A stretch of 64,000 nucleotides of DNA from Deltaproteobacteria bacterium (GTDB lineage: Bacteria > Desulfobacterota > Syntrophia > Syntrophales > Smithellaceae), in NCBI GenBank assembly GCA_012729055.1, contig JAAYDW010000098.1, forward strand, positions 1 to 64,000. The letters run 5' to 3'. The translations under genes were made by a program, and so were the position numbers. The number at the start of each line of letters is the position of its first letter. The first letter of the stretch is position 1. Positions 36,087 to 45,047 of the stretch are shown here, piece after piece. The notes under the pieces are model-generated. The model was given only the letters and a program-made list of their open reading frames with translations. It did no database searches and was not told where the DNA came from.

Positions 36087-36146
36087 CTGTGGGGTACTGT
36101 GGATACCGACAACATTCCATCAGTCATTTCGGAAAAGGGGGATTTC

Positions 36147-38231
36147 ATGAACACGCGAATTCGCAAGCGGGACGGGCGTCTCGTCAAGTTCAACGCCGAA
36201 AAAATCACGAACGCCATCGCCAGGGCAGGCGCCGCGACGGAGGAGTTCGGCATAAAAGAGGCGCACAAGCTGACCATCAAGGTGCTGGGCCTTGCGAATC
36301 AGCTCTCGAACGGCAACATTCTCACCGTGGAGGAAGTTCAGGATATCGTCGAGGAAGTGCTGTTGCAGTCTCCCTACCGCAAAACCGCCAAGGCCTACAT
36401 CATCTACCGGGATCAGCATTCGCGCCTTCGGGAAATCACCAATACGATGGAAGTGGCCCTGGTCGACCAGTACCTGAAAAAGGCCGACTGGAAGGTCAAC
36501 GAGAACAGCAATATGGACTATTCGCTGCAGGGGCTCAACAACTACATTTCCTCGGAAGTGAGCAAGGTTTACTGGCTCAATGAAATCTACACGCCGGAAA
36601 TCCGCCGGGCGCACACGGACGGCGATTTTCATATCCACGATTTGAGCCTCCTGTCCGTTTACTGCGTCGGCTGGGATTTGTACGACCTGCTTTTGCAGGG
36701 CTTTCGCGGCGTGTCCGGCAAGGTGGAAAGCCGGCCCGCCAAGCACTTGAGAAGCGCGCTGGGGCAGGTGGTGAATTTCTTTTACACGCTCCAGGGCGAA
36801 GCGGCGGGCGCGCAGGCGTTTTCCAATTTCGACACGCTCCTTGCGCCCTTCATCCGTTACGACAAGCTGAGCATCCGGGAAATCAAGCAGGCGCTGCAAG
36901 AATTCATTTTCAACATCAACGTTCCCACGCGGGTCGGTTTTCAGACGCCCTTCACCAACGTGACGCTGGATCTGACGGTTCCCCGTTATTACGCGGACCA
37001 GCATGTCATCATCGGCGGCGAGCCCAAAGGGGAAACCTACCGCGAATTTCAGGAGGAGATGGATCTCTTCAACAAGGCCTTTCTGCAGGTCATGGCGGAA
37101 GGCGACGCGCGGGGACGGGTCTTTACTTTTCCCATTCCCACCTACAGCGTCACCAAAGATTTTGACTGGGACAATCCCAACATGACCGACCTGTGGGAGA
37201 TGACTGCGAAATACGGCGTGCCGTACTTTTCCAATTTCATCAATTCCGACATGAATCCCGAGGACGCGCGCAGCATGTGCTGCCGCCTGCGCATCGACAA
37301 CCGCCAGCTGCACATACGCGGCGGCGGTCTTTTCGGCTCGAATCCGCTGACCGGCTCCATCGGCGTGATCACCATCAATATGCCCCGGATCGGTTATCTG
37401 GCCAGGTCCCGGAAAGATTTCCTGGAGCGGTTGGGGAAGCTCATGGACACGGCCCGCGAAAGTCTGGAAACGAAGCGCAAGGTGCTGGAAAAATTCACGG
37501 ACGGTAATCTGTATCCCTATACGCGGTATTACCTGCGCAATGTGAAGGAGCGGTTCAACGAATACTGGAAGAATCATTTTTCCACCATCGGGCTGGTCGG
37601 GATGAACGAGGCTTGTCTGAATCTGTTCGGGAAGAACATCGCCTCGAAAGAAGGACAAGCCTTCGCCAAGACCACCCTGGATTACATGAGAAACCGCCTG
37701 ATTGCCTATCAGAAGGAAACGGGCAACAACTACAATCTGGAATCCACGCCGGCGGAGGGAACGTCCTACCGCCTGGCGCGCATCGACAAGGCGCGATTTC
37801 CGGATATTCTCACCGCCGCCGACAGCCAGTCCGGGAAGGCGGAACCTTACTATACCAATTCCACGCAGCTGCCCGTCAACTTTACCGACGATATCTTCGA
37901 GGCGCTGGATTTGCAAGACGACATCCAGACCCGCTACACCGGCGGAACGGTTTTCCACACGTTTGCCGGCGAACGCGTGGACGATCCTGCGGCCGTCAAG
38001 TCCCTCGTGCGGAAAATCTGCTCCACTTACCGTCTGCCTTACATGACCTTCACGCCGACCTTCAGCGTCTGCCCCTCGCACGGATACATCAAGGGTGAAG
38101 CGGAGCATTGTCCGACCTGCGCCTCGGAGTGCGAAGTGTATTCGCGGGTCGTGGGCTATCTGCGGCCGGTCAAGCAATGGAACAAGGGCAAGCAGCAGGA
38201 ATTCCGGTCCCGCCAGGTTTACCGGCTCTAG
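36147..38231 (+). CDS. nrdD: Anaerobic ribonucleoside-triphosphate reductase NrdD
   Basis: This 694-residue glycyl-radical enzyme reduces NTPs to dNTPs without oxygen. An N-terminal ATP-cone (about 1-95) with RIRKRDGRLVKFNAEKI senses ATP/dATP. The catalytic barrel has LGQVVNFFYTLQGEAAGAQAF. A C-terminal zinc-like segment (CPSHGY...CPTC) leads to the glycyl-radical site RVVGYLRP, with G670 the likely radical carrier. ATG 36147 is chosen after GGAAAAGGGG; the frame is open 16 codons further up. Its activase gene follows after about 60 bases. Confidence 0.94.
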   Translation: MNTRIRKRDGRLVKFNAEKITNAIARAGAATEEFGIKEAHKLTIKVLGLANQLSNGNILTVEEVQDIVEEVLLQSPYRKTAKAYIIYRDQHSRLREITNTMEVALVDQYLKKADWKVNENSNMDYSLQGLNNYISSEVSKVYWLNEIYTPEIRRAHTDGDFHIHDLSLLSVYCVGWDLYDLLLQGFRGVSGKVESRPAKHLRSALGQVVNFFYTLQGEAAGAQAFSNFDTLLAPFIRYDKLSIREIKQALQEFIFNINVPTRVGFQTPFTNVTLDLTVPRYYADQHVIIGGEPKGETYREFQEEMDLFNKAFLQVMAEGDARGRVFTFPIPTYSVTKDFDWDNPNMTDLWEMTAKYGVPYFSNFINSDMNPEDARSMCCRLRIDNRQLHIRGGGLFGSNPLTGSIGVITINMPRIGYLARSRKDFLERLGKLMDTARESLETKRKVLEKFTDGNLYPYTRYYLRNVKERFNEYWKNHFSTIGLVGMNEACLNLFGKNIASKEGQAFAKTTLDYMRNRLIAYQKETGNNYNLESTPAEGTSYRLARIDKARFPDILTAADSQSGKAEPYYTNSTQLPVNFTDDIFEALDLQDDIQTRYTGGTVFHTFAGERVDDPAAVKSLVRKICSTYRLPYMTFTPTFSVCPSHGYIKGEAEHCPTCASECEVYSRVVGYLRPVKQWNKGKQQEFRSRQVYRL

Positions 38232-38289
38232 CATCAGCAGCAGGACGGCCGTGAGCGGGAAGCGTGCGTTCTTCGGCAGAGAGGAAACC

Positions 38290-38979
38290 ATGAAAATCGG
38301 CGGTCTTGAGAAAGTATCCCTGATCGACTATCCCGGAGAAATCTGCGCCGTCGTGTTTACGCAGGGCTGTAATTTCCGCTGCCCCTACTGTCACAATCCC
38401 GAGCTCGTGGATCCGGAGCGCTACGGGCCGTGCCTGGCGGAAAAAGAGATCATCCGGTTTTTGTCGTCTAGGCGGGGGAAGCTCGACGCTGTGACGATCA
38501 CGGGCGGCGAACCGACGCTGCAAAAGGACCTTCCTTCCTTCGTCGGAAAAATCCGGAAAATGGGATTTGCGGTGAAACTCGATACGAACGGTTCGCTTCC
38601 GGAAGTCGTCGGCCGGCTGCTCGGGGAAAAGCTCATCGACTATATCGCCATGGACGTGAAGGCGCCGCTTGAAAAGTACGAAGCGGTAACCGGCGTTCCC
38701 CAGGCGGCACAGGCGGTTCGGGAAAGCATCCGGCTGATCCTGCGGTCGGACATTTCCCACGAATTTCGACTGACGCTCGTTCCGGGGCTTGTCGGTCCCG
38801 ACGACGTGCCGGCGGTCGCCCGGGAAATCGCCGGCGCCCGCCGCTTTGCGCTGCAGAAATTTCGGGCGGCCAAAACGCTCAACCGGATTTATCTTGACAA
38901 AGAAACCTATCCGGATGAGGTGTTCTTGAAAATTAAAGAAGCTTTGGAAAAGGATATTCCAACCGTAATTGTTCGCTAG
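38290..38979 (+). CDS. nrdG: Anaerobic ribonucleotide-reductase activating protein NrdG
   Basis: A 229-residue radical SAM activase with the cluster motif C27-x3-C31-x2-C34 in GCNFRCPYCHNP, ITGGEPTLQ as the SAM-binding motif and KLDTNGSLPE. It generates the glycyl radical on NrdD using SAM and a reduced [4Fe-4S] cluster. The size fits the pyruvate-formate-lyase-activase-like subgroup seen in anaerobes. The start ATG is preceded by GAGGAAACC. Cognate context with nrdD just upstream makes the assignment firm. Confidence 0.92.
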   Translation: MKIGGLEKVSLIDYPGEICAVVFTQGCNFRCPYCHNPELVDPERYGPCLAEKEIIRFLSSRRGKLDAVTITGGEPTLQKDLPSFVGKIRKMGFAVKLDTNGSLPEVVGRLLGEKLIDYIAMDVKAPLEKYEAVTGVPQAAQAVRESIRLILRSDISHEFRLTLVPGLVGPDDVPAVAREIAGARRFALQKFRAAKTLNRIYLDKETYPDEVFLKIKEALEKDIPTVIVR

Positions 38980-39000
38980 GAGCGGAAAACGGAAAAGGCC

Positions 39001-40584
39001 ATGGAAGAGAAAACGGAACAAAACGGGGATTCCATCAACGCGGATCATGTCCGGCGCCTGACCCGCATCGGCGTCGCGCTTTCCGCCGAGAAAGACATTG
39101 ATCGTCTGCTGGAAAAAATTCTGACGGAGGCGCGCATCATCACCGGGGCCGACGGCGGCACGCTGTACCTGATGTCGGAAAACGAAAAGGAACTGCTGTT
39201 TGCCTTTGTGCAAAACGAATCCCTGGGCGTGAACATGGGCGGCTCCGGCGACAAAATGACCTGGCCGCCGATTCCGCTTGCCGGTCCCGACGGCCGGCCC
39301 AATCACGCCAATGTATCCGCGCACGCGGCGCTGACCGGCGAGCCCATCACGATCGACGACGTTTACGATGCCCCCGGCTTTAACTTCGAGGGCCCCCGCG
39401 CTTTTGACAGGGCAAGCGGCTACCGGTCGCGGTCCATGCTGGTCGTTCCGATGCGCGATCACGCAGGCAACATCATCGGTGTTTTGCAGCTGCTGAACGC
39501 AACCGATCCGGCAACGCAAGCGATTCTGCCCTTTTCCGCCGCAGCGCAGGAACTGGCCTGGTCGCTTGCATCGCAGGCGGCGGTGGCGCTCACCAACAAT
39601 CGCCTCATTGCCGAACTGGAAAATCTGCTGGACGCGTTCATACAAACCATTGCCATCGCCATCGACGAAAAATCTCCGTATACGGGCGGCCATGTCCGCC
39701 GCGTGGCCGACCTGACCATGCGCATCGCCCGGAAAATCAACGAGGCGGCGGCGGGTCCTTTTGCCGCGATCCGTTTCTCCGACGATGAACTGCGCGAACT
39801 GCGCATGGCGGCCTGGCTCCATGACGTGGGCAAGATCACCACGCCGGAGCACATCGTCGATAAAGCGACAAAGCTGGAAAAGGTGTATGACCGGATCGAG
39901 GATGTGAAGATGCGTTTTGAACTGCTCAAAAGGGAGTATCAGCTTGCGATCGACATGGCCCGCAGCCATCCGGACGGGCGTTCGGCAGAAGAGGTCGAAC
40001 GGGAAATCGCGGCCCTCGACGAGGAATACCGTTTTCTTGCGCAGGTGAACAGCGCGGCGGAGGACCTCGGAGAAGACGCCGTGGCGCGGATCGAACGGAT
40101 CGCCCGGAGAACCTGGAAAAGCGCGACACATGCGCTGCCGCTTTTAACCGAAGATGAAATTTACAACCTGTGCATCCGTCATGGAACGCTCAACGACGAG
40201 GAAAGAAGCATCGTCAACAACCATGCGGCCGTGACCAGGAAAATGCTGGCGCGGCTGCCTTTCCCCAGAAAGTTGAAAAGGATTGCGGATTACGCCTCCG
40301 CCCATCATGAGAAGCTCGACGGCGGCGGCTACCCGCTGGGTCTCGGGGAACGCGACCTGCCGCTGCAGGCGCGCATCATCGCCCTGGCCGATATCTTCGA
40401 GGCGCTGACTGCGAAAGACCGGCCTTACAAGAGGGGCAAAACGCTTGGCGAGGCGCTCCGGATCATGGCCGGCATGGTGGAAGAAAAGCATATCGACGCG
40501 GATCTTTACGGCCTTTTCATCAAGGAGGGTATTTACCTCGACTACGCCCGCGAGGAGCTGGCGCCGCAGCAAATCGATGTGTGA
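39001..40584 (+). CDS. GAF and HD-GYP domain protein, c-di-GMP phosphodiesterase type
   Basis: A 527-residue protein. A GAF sensor domain covers about residues 20-190. An HD-GYP domain follows with GGHVRRVADLTM, H274-D275 in LHDVGKI, AHHEKLDGGGYPLGL (G443-Y444-P445) and ADIFEALTAKDRPY. This combination usually hydrolyses the second messenger c-di-GMP. An insertion of about 100 residues, rich in charged helices, lies between the HD motif and the second half of the domain (about 285-380). Canonical proteins such as RpfG have a much shorter link. It starts 21 bases after nrdG. Confidence 0.85.
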   Translation: MEEKTEQNGDSINADHVRRLTRIGVALSAEKDIDRLLEKILTEARIITGADGGTLYLMSENEKELLFAFVQNESLGVNMGGSGDKMTWPPIPLAGPDGRPNHANVSAHAALTGEPITIDDVYDAPGFNFEGPRAFDRASGYRSRSMLVVPMRDHAGNIIGVLQLLNATDPATQAILPFSAAAQELAWSLASQAAVALTNNRLIAELENLLDAFIQTIAIAIDEKSPYTGGHVRRVADLTMRIARKINEAAAGPFAAIRFSDDELRELRMAAWLHDVGKITTPEHIVDKATKLEKVYDRIEDVKMRFELLKREYQLAIDMARSHPDGRSAEEVEREIAALDEEYRFLAQVNSAAEDLGEDAVARIERIARRTWKSATHALPLLTEDEIYNLCIRHGTLNDEERSIVNNHAAVTRKMLARLPFPRKLKRIADYASAHHEKLDGGGYPLGLGERDLPLQARIIALADIFEALTAKDRPYKRGKTLGEALRIMAGMVEEKHIDADLYGLFIKEGIYLDYAREELAPQQIDV

Positions 40585-40715
40585 AGAAGAAGAAAATCCG
40601 TGCTCAGGGCCGGGCCCTATCGGTTTTTTTGTCGCAGACGGGCGGAGCCGCCCCTCCATCCGCCGCAAGAATATTTTTTCTTGATTTTATGAAACGGTAT
40701 GATATGTTTTCCCAA

Positions 40716-40764
40716 AGCGGTGATTTAAAGTAAATTGCTCCGCTCTATAAATGTGCTAAAGCAC
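40716..40764 (+). promoter_or_regulatory. SAM-II riboswitch aptamer upstream of metK
   Basis: Stem P1 is AGCGG (40716-40720) with CCGCT (40740-40744). The loop holds the conserved GGTGATTTAA and TTGC, and the 3' part ATAAATGT-GCTAAA follows. These conserved blocks match the SAM-II (SAM_alpha) pseudoknot. TTGC would pair with the GC and AA of GCTAA, and the bulged U contacts the ligand. The final GCTAAAGCAC (40755-40764) is also complementary to GTGCTTTGGC (40791-40800) inside the terminator. A SAM-bound aptamer hides GCTAAA and would let the terminator form. The position right before metK fits feedback control. Confidence 0.82.
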
Positions 40765-40785
40765 TGACATCAATCGTAAAAATTG

Positions 40786-40814
40786 AACCCGTGCTTTGGC
40801 GCGGGTTTTTTCTT
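40786..40814 (+). terminator. Riboswitch expression-platform terminator
   Basis: A 9-base-pair stem (AACCCGTGC with GCGCGGGTT, loop TTTG) is followed by TTTTCTTG, a good intrinsic terminator. Its left arm and loop overlap the anti-terminator target GTGCTTTGGC, so the two folds exclude each other. It ends about 35 bases before the metK ribosome site. Confidence 0.8.
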
Positions 40815-40846
40815 GCCCGCACAAATCATCCCGTAAGGAGAAAAAA

Positions 40847-42022
40847 ATGCAAATTTCGTCGGAAAGTGTGAAAGTGGGTCATCCGGATGTGGTGGCGGAT
40901 ATCATTGCCGCCAATATTATTGCCGCCATTCTCGATGAGGAAAAAAAGCAGAAAATGACGCTCGCCAACATGCCGCACTGCGGCATCGAAGTTTTTCTGG
41001 GAAAGGGCATTTGCGTGATCGGCGGCGAAGTGCGCTCGCGGGTCTATGTCGATATCGATAAAATCGCCAGAAATTCCGTTATCGAACTGGGGTACAACCA
41101 TGCGGCCGTCGGCCTCAACGGGCATCTGATGGGCGTTATGAACGCGATTATTCCCCAGTCCGAGGACATCAACCAGGGAACCAGCTGCCTTTTAAACAAG
41201 GACCGCGAAATCGGCGCGGGCGACCAGGGCATCATGTACGGTTACGCCTGCGACGAGACGCCGGAGCTTCTGCCCCTGCCGTATGTTCTGGTGAATAAAC
41301 TGATGCGGGCCTTCGAGTATAGCCAGGATCCGATCTTTGCTCCGGACGGAAAAGGCCAGGTCTCGGTCGACTACGACGTCAAAACGGGCAAGCCCCTGCG
41401 CGTGGCCAAAGTGCTCATGTCCAACGCCATCGATTACCGCTTCGTCAAGGGAGACAGGCTCAAAGTCCGGGACCGGGCCAAGAAGCTCGCCTTTGAATGT
41501 CTGAAAGACTGCGTGGACCGGAAAACGGAATTTCTGTTCAATCCGACGGGCGAATGGAACGCCATCAATTCGTGCAGCGCGGCGGATTCCGGCGTGACGG
41601 GCCGCAAGCTGGTGGTCCAGTTTTACGGCGGTTATCCCGGCGCGCAGCTGGGCGGCGGCGCGGTGGTCAACAAGACGCCGGAAAAAGTGGACTGCTCGGC
41701 GGCCTTCGGCGCCCGCTATGTGGCGAAAAACATCGTGGCGGCCGGGCTGGCCTCCAAATGCTCGGTGCAGCTCGCTTACGCTATCGGCATTGCCGAACCC
41801 TTTTCCATTTACGTCAATACATTCGGCACGGGTAAAGTCGCGGACGACCGGCTCGAAAAAGTCATCCAGGACTCTTTCGATCTCACGCCCGAAGGCATGA
41901 TTGAAAAATTCAATCTGCTCGACGGCGGCATCTACCGGAAAATTCCCCGGACGTTCTTCATGGACGACTACCGCTGGGAAAAGACGGACATGGCCAAAAT
42001 GCTGCGAAAAGCGGTGAAATAA
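40847..42022 (+). CDS. metK: S-adenosylmethionine synthetase, divergent form
   Basis: A 391-residue methionine adenosyltransferase that makes SAM from methionine and ATP. Clear family blocks are SESVKVGHPD, QSEDINQG, GAGDQGIMYGYACDET, DGKGQVSVDYD, TGRKLVVQFYGG, AARYVAKNIVAAGL-type and WEKTDMAKMLR. Several residues usually fixed for catalysis differ: GHPDK is GHPDV, and KDPSKVDRS is KTPEKVDCS, so an aspartate and an arginine are replaced. Divergent or specialised MetK is therefore possible. The start is ATG 40847 after AAGGAG. Control is by the SAM-II riboswitch upstream. A strong terminator follows. Confidence 0.85.
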   Translation: MQISSESVKVGHPDVVADIIAANIIAAILDEEKKQKMTLANMPHCGIEVFLGKGICVIGGEVRSRVYVDIDKIARNSVIELGYNHAAVGLNGHLMGVMNAIIPQSEDINQGTSCLLNKDREIGAGDQGIMYGYACDETPELLPLPYVLVNKLMRAFEYSQDPIFAPDGKGQVSVDYDVKTGKPLRVAKVLMSNAIDYRFVKGDRLKVRDRAKKLAFECLKDCVDRKTEFLFNPTGEWNAINSCSAADSGVTGRKLVVQFYGGYPGAQLGGGAVVNKTPEKVDCSAAFGARYVAKNIVAAGLASKCSVQLAYAIGIAEPFSIYVNTFGTGKVADDRLEKVIQDSFDLTPEGMIEKFNLLDGGIYRKIPRTFFMDDYRWEKTDMAKMLRKAVK

Positions 42023-42044
42023 AAAATTTTCTGATGCTTGATCA

Positions 42045-42084
42045 AAAGCCGAAGCGCTCATCTCCGGGCGGGCGCTTCGGCTTT
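42045..42084 (+). terminator. Intrinsic terminator of metK
   Basis: A 13-base-pair stem (AAAGCCGAAGCGC with GCGCTTCGGCTTT) closes a 14-base loop about 22 bases after the metK stop. Confidence 0.85.
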
Positions 42085-42158
42085 GCTTCCCGCCGGATTT
42101 CCACGGACGCCATAGAGACGACTGTAAATTGCGGTCGCCGGGAGAGGTTGGAAAAGCC

Positions 42159-43424
42159 ATGGAGAAAAGTTCCGGATCCACAAAATTCCGGCGGATCTCC
42201 GCCGCCGCCCTTCTGCTTTTCATTTTGCTTTTTCTCGGCCGGCCCGGCTCTGCGCAGGCCAAAGATACCATTGTCTTCATCCACGGTTTTCTGGGCTGGG
42301 GACGAACCGAAATGTTCGGTGTGAAATACTGGGGCGGCGCGGGCGAGGATTACGAAGCCCTCCTCAATGCGGCCGGGTTTCCGACGGTTTCCGTCGCCGT
42401 CGGGCCCGTGTCCTCCAACTGGGACCGGGCGGTGGAAGCCTACTATCAGTTGAAGGGCGGCTGCGTGGACTACGGGGCCGCGCACGCGAAAAAATACGGC
42501 CACGAGCGCTTCGGCCGCTGCTATGAAAAACCGCTTCTGCCCCGCTGGGACGACCGGCACAAGATTTCCATCATCGCCCACAGCCAGGGCGGGCAGACGG
42601 CCAGGGTTCTCATCCATCTGCTCGAATGCGGCAGTGAAGAGGAGCGGGCGGCAACCGGCGACAAAACGGCCGAAATCTTCAACGGAGGTCATCGTCGGGT
42701 CAAGAGTCTGACTACCTTGTCCACGCCGCACAACGGCACCACGCTCACCCGCGGCGCTTACGCGGTAACGTTCAACCTGGCCGAACAGATCATCACCGGC
42801 ATCGCGGGTCTGGTCGAGGGAAGCGATATGCTGTCCGACGTTTACGATTTCAAGCTCGATCAGTGGGGGCTGAAGAAACGGCCGGATGAAAACTTTTCCG
42901 CCTACAAGAAACGCGTCCGGCAATCGCCGATTCTGAAATCGCCCACCGCGCGGGACCTCGCCGTGTGGGATCTTTCTCCCGAGGGCGCCCGGGAACTGAA
43001 CGGCTGGGTCACCACGTCGCCGAACGTTTATTACTTTTCGCTTTCCACCGCCTCCACGGAAAGAGACGAATCTTCCGGCGACGAGCATCCCGTGGTCACC
43101 AATGCGCTCATTTTTCTGCCCGTGGCGGGCTGGATGGGGAGCTACAGCGATCCGCAATCCGGCCCGGGAAGGGTGGCGATCGACGACGCCTGGAAGAAAA
43201 ACGACTCGATCGTCAACACAGTCAGCATGAGAGCGCCCTCCGGTTCCGCCGTCCGCTTTTTTGACGGGAAGCCGCGCAAGGGGATCTGGCAGGATCTGGG
43301 AACCTGGACGACCTGGGACCACATGGACATCATCGGCCAGACAAGGATGTGGAATCTGCTTGACGGAAGAAACCCGAAGGATTTTTATCTTGAGCACGCG
43401 GCGCTTCTGGAGCGTCTGCCGTAA
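42159..43424 (+). CDS. Secreted lipase, family I.5-like (thermoalkalophilic Bacillus/Geobacillus type)
   Basis: This 421-residue alpha/beta-hydrolase has a signal peptide (AAALLLFILLFLG, then cleavage near GSAQA). It resembles thermophilic Bacillus lipases along its whole length: FIHGFLGWGRTEMFGVKYWGG, SSNWDRAVEAYYQLKGG, YDFKLDQWGLK and the nucleophile loop AHSQGGQTAR. The catalytic triad is S142, D349 (KNDSIVNTVSM) and H388 (WDHMDIIG). The zinc ligands of that family (an aspartate in SSNWD, two histidines in AHAKKYGHERFG, an aspartate in YDFKLDQ) are all present. Substrates are triacylglycerols or esters. A family usually found in Firmicutes suggests horizontal transfer. Confidence 0.87.
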   Translation: MEKSSGSTKFRRISAAALLLFILLFLGRPGSAQAKDTIVFIHGFLGWGRTEMFGVKYWGGAGEDYEALLNAAGFPTVSVAVGPVSSNWDRAVEAYYQLKGGCVDYGAAHAKKYGHERFGRCYEKPLLPRWDDRHKISIIAHSQGGQTARVLIHLLECGSEEERAATGDKTAEIFNGGHRRVKSLTTLSTPHNGTTLTRGAYAVTFNLAEQIITGIAGLVEGSDMLSDVYDFKLDQWGLKKRPDENFSAYKKRVRQSPILKSPTARDLAVWDLSPEGARELNGWVTTSPNVYYFSLSTASTERDESSGDEHPVVTNALIFLPVAGWMGSYSDPQSGPGRVAIDDAWKKNDSIVNTVSMRAPSGSAVRFFDGKPRKGIWQDLGTWTTWDHMDIIGQTRMWNLLDGRNPKDFYLEHAALLERLP

Positions 43425-43526
43425 GCGCGCAAAATGCAGTTTACGCTTGACGGAGGAGTAGAAGACATAATAAACAAACGCCTTGTTCCGCGGGAAGGGC
43501 GAAAATAAGGAAGACAGGAGAAAAGC

Positions 43527-44828
43527 GTGATTCCGAGATACTCAAGAGAAAAAATGACGGCGGTCTGGAGCCAGGAAAACAAGTACCGCAAATGGCTCGA
43601 TGTGGAAGTGGCGGCCTGCGAGGCGATGGTGAAGCTGGGCAAGGTGCCGGCCGCGGCGGTGGAAAACATCAAAGCCAAAGCGGTCATCAACGTGGACCGG
43701 ATCGATGAAATCGAAAAAGTCACCAAGCACGACGTGATTGCCTTTGTCTCCTCGCTTACCGAAGTCATCGGCGATGACGGCCGGTTCATCCACATGGGGC
43801 TGACGTCCTCGGATGTCCTGGACACGGCGCTTGCGGTTCAGCTCAGGGAAGCCTCCGGGATCCTGCTTGAGGATCTGGACGATCTGCTTGCGGTGTTGAA
43901 ACGGCGGGCCTTCGAGCATAAAAACACGCTTATGATCGGCCGGTCGCACGGCATTCACGCCGAGCCGATCACGTTCGGCCTGAAGCTGGCCTTGTGGTAT
44001 GCGGAAATCGCGCGCAACCGCACGCGGCTTCTGCGGGCCAGGGAAAGCGTCAGCACCGGGAAGATCGCGGGCGCGGTGGGCACGTTTGCTTTTGTCGAGC
44101 CGTTTGTGGAGGAATACGTCTGCAATAAACTGGGCCTTAAGCCGGCGCCCGTCTCGTCGCAGATCGTGCAGCGCGATCGCCACGCGGAATTCTTTGCCAC
44201 CCTGGCCATCATCGCTTCGTCGCTGGATAAATTTGCGCAGGAAATCCGCCTGCTCCAGCGAACGGAAGTGCGCGAGGCGGAAGAATACTTTTCGCCGGGG
44301 CAGAAGGGGTCGTCGGCCATGCCCCACAAGCGCAATCCGGTCCTTTCGGAAAACATCTCCGGCCTTGCGCGCCTGGTGCGCTCCTATGCGCTCGCAGCGC
44401 TGGAGGACGTCGCTCTGTGGCATGAGCGCGACATCAGCCATTCGTCCGTCGAACGCGTCATCGGACCGGACGCCACGATCGTTCTGGATTTCATGCTGGC
44501 GCGTTTTACGGGCCTGATGGACAAGCTGGTGGTTTATCCGGAGCGGATGCTGGCCAACCTCAACATGACGCACGGCGTGATTTTCTCGCAGATGGTCCTC
44601 CTGGCGCTCATTGAAAAAGGCACGTCGCGCGAAGACGCCTACGCCGTCGTCCAGAAAAACGCGATGGCCTCCTGGCAGGAGGGCATTGCGTTTCGAAAGC
44701 TTCTGGAGCAGGACGACATCGTGCAAAAGCATCTGGAGGCCCGCGAACTGGACGCGATTTTCAACGTCAACAATTTCCTGAAACATCTGGATCTGAGCTT
44801 CGAGCGGGTTTTCGGTTCCGACCGATAG
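43527..44828 (+). CDS. purB: Adenylosuccinate lyase
   Basis: A 433-residue fumarase/aspartase superfamily enzyme with two roles in purine synthesis: SAICAR to AICAR and adenylosuccinate to AMP, both releasing fumarate. The signature GQKGSSAMPHKRNP, the histidine-containing RSHGIHAEPITFG and the TSSDVLDTALA block fit PurB. A strong terminator ends the transcript. No other purine gene is in the window. Confidence 0.94.
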   Translation: MIPRYSREKMTAVWSQENKYRKWLDVEVAACEAMVKLGKVPAAAVENIKAKAVINVDRIDEIEKVTKHDVIAFVSSLTEVIGDDGRFIHMGLTSSDVLDTALAVQLREASGILLEDLDDLLAVLKRRAFEHKNTLMIGRSHGIHAEPITFGLKLALWYAEIARNRTRLLRARESVSTGKIAGAVGTFAFVEPFVEEYVCNKLGLKPAPVSSQIVQRDRHAEFFATLAIIASSLDKFAQEIRLLQRTEVREAEEYFSPGQKGSSAMPHKRNPVLSENISGLARLVRSYALAALEDVALWHERDISHSSVERVIGPDATIVLDFMLARFTGLMDKLVVYPERMLANLNMTHGVIFSQMVLLALIEKGTSREDAYAVVQKNAMASWQEGIAFRKLLEQDDIVQKHLEARELDAIFNVNNFLKHLDLSFERVFGSDR

Positions 44829-44845
44829 ATAAAAGCCGATCATGG

Positions 44846-44889
44846 CCCGGCGCTCCCGCGGTTGAAAGCGGAAGCGCCGGGTTTTTTTT
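44846..44889 (+). terminator. Intrinsic terminator of purB
   Basis: CCCGGCGCT pairs with AGCGCCGGG, with an inner CCGC/GCGG stem and a following run of eight T. Confidence 0.92.
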
Positions 44890-45047
44890 CGCGCTTGACC
44901 TGTCCGGCCAAGGCGTTTATGGTTTGACGGGCGTCCTGACGGAGAACCGGCCAGGACGATAATGAACCGGAGAAGAAACGCCCGAACGGGGGAATTCCCG
45001 CGGAAGCCGACACGAACAAATCGGCGGACGTTTCGGAGGAGGAGAAA

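Noticed and set aside
36120-38291. Long open frame of 723 codons on the minus strand
   Set aside because: It lies opposite nrdD, and its protein shows no family pattern; high GC keeps antisense frames open.
38170-40131. Minus-strand open frame of 653 codons
   Set aside because: It is antisense to nrdG and the HD-GYP gene and has no motif or ribosome site.
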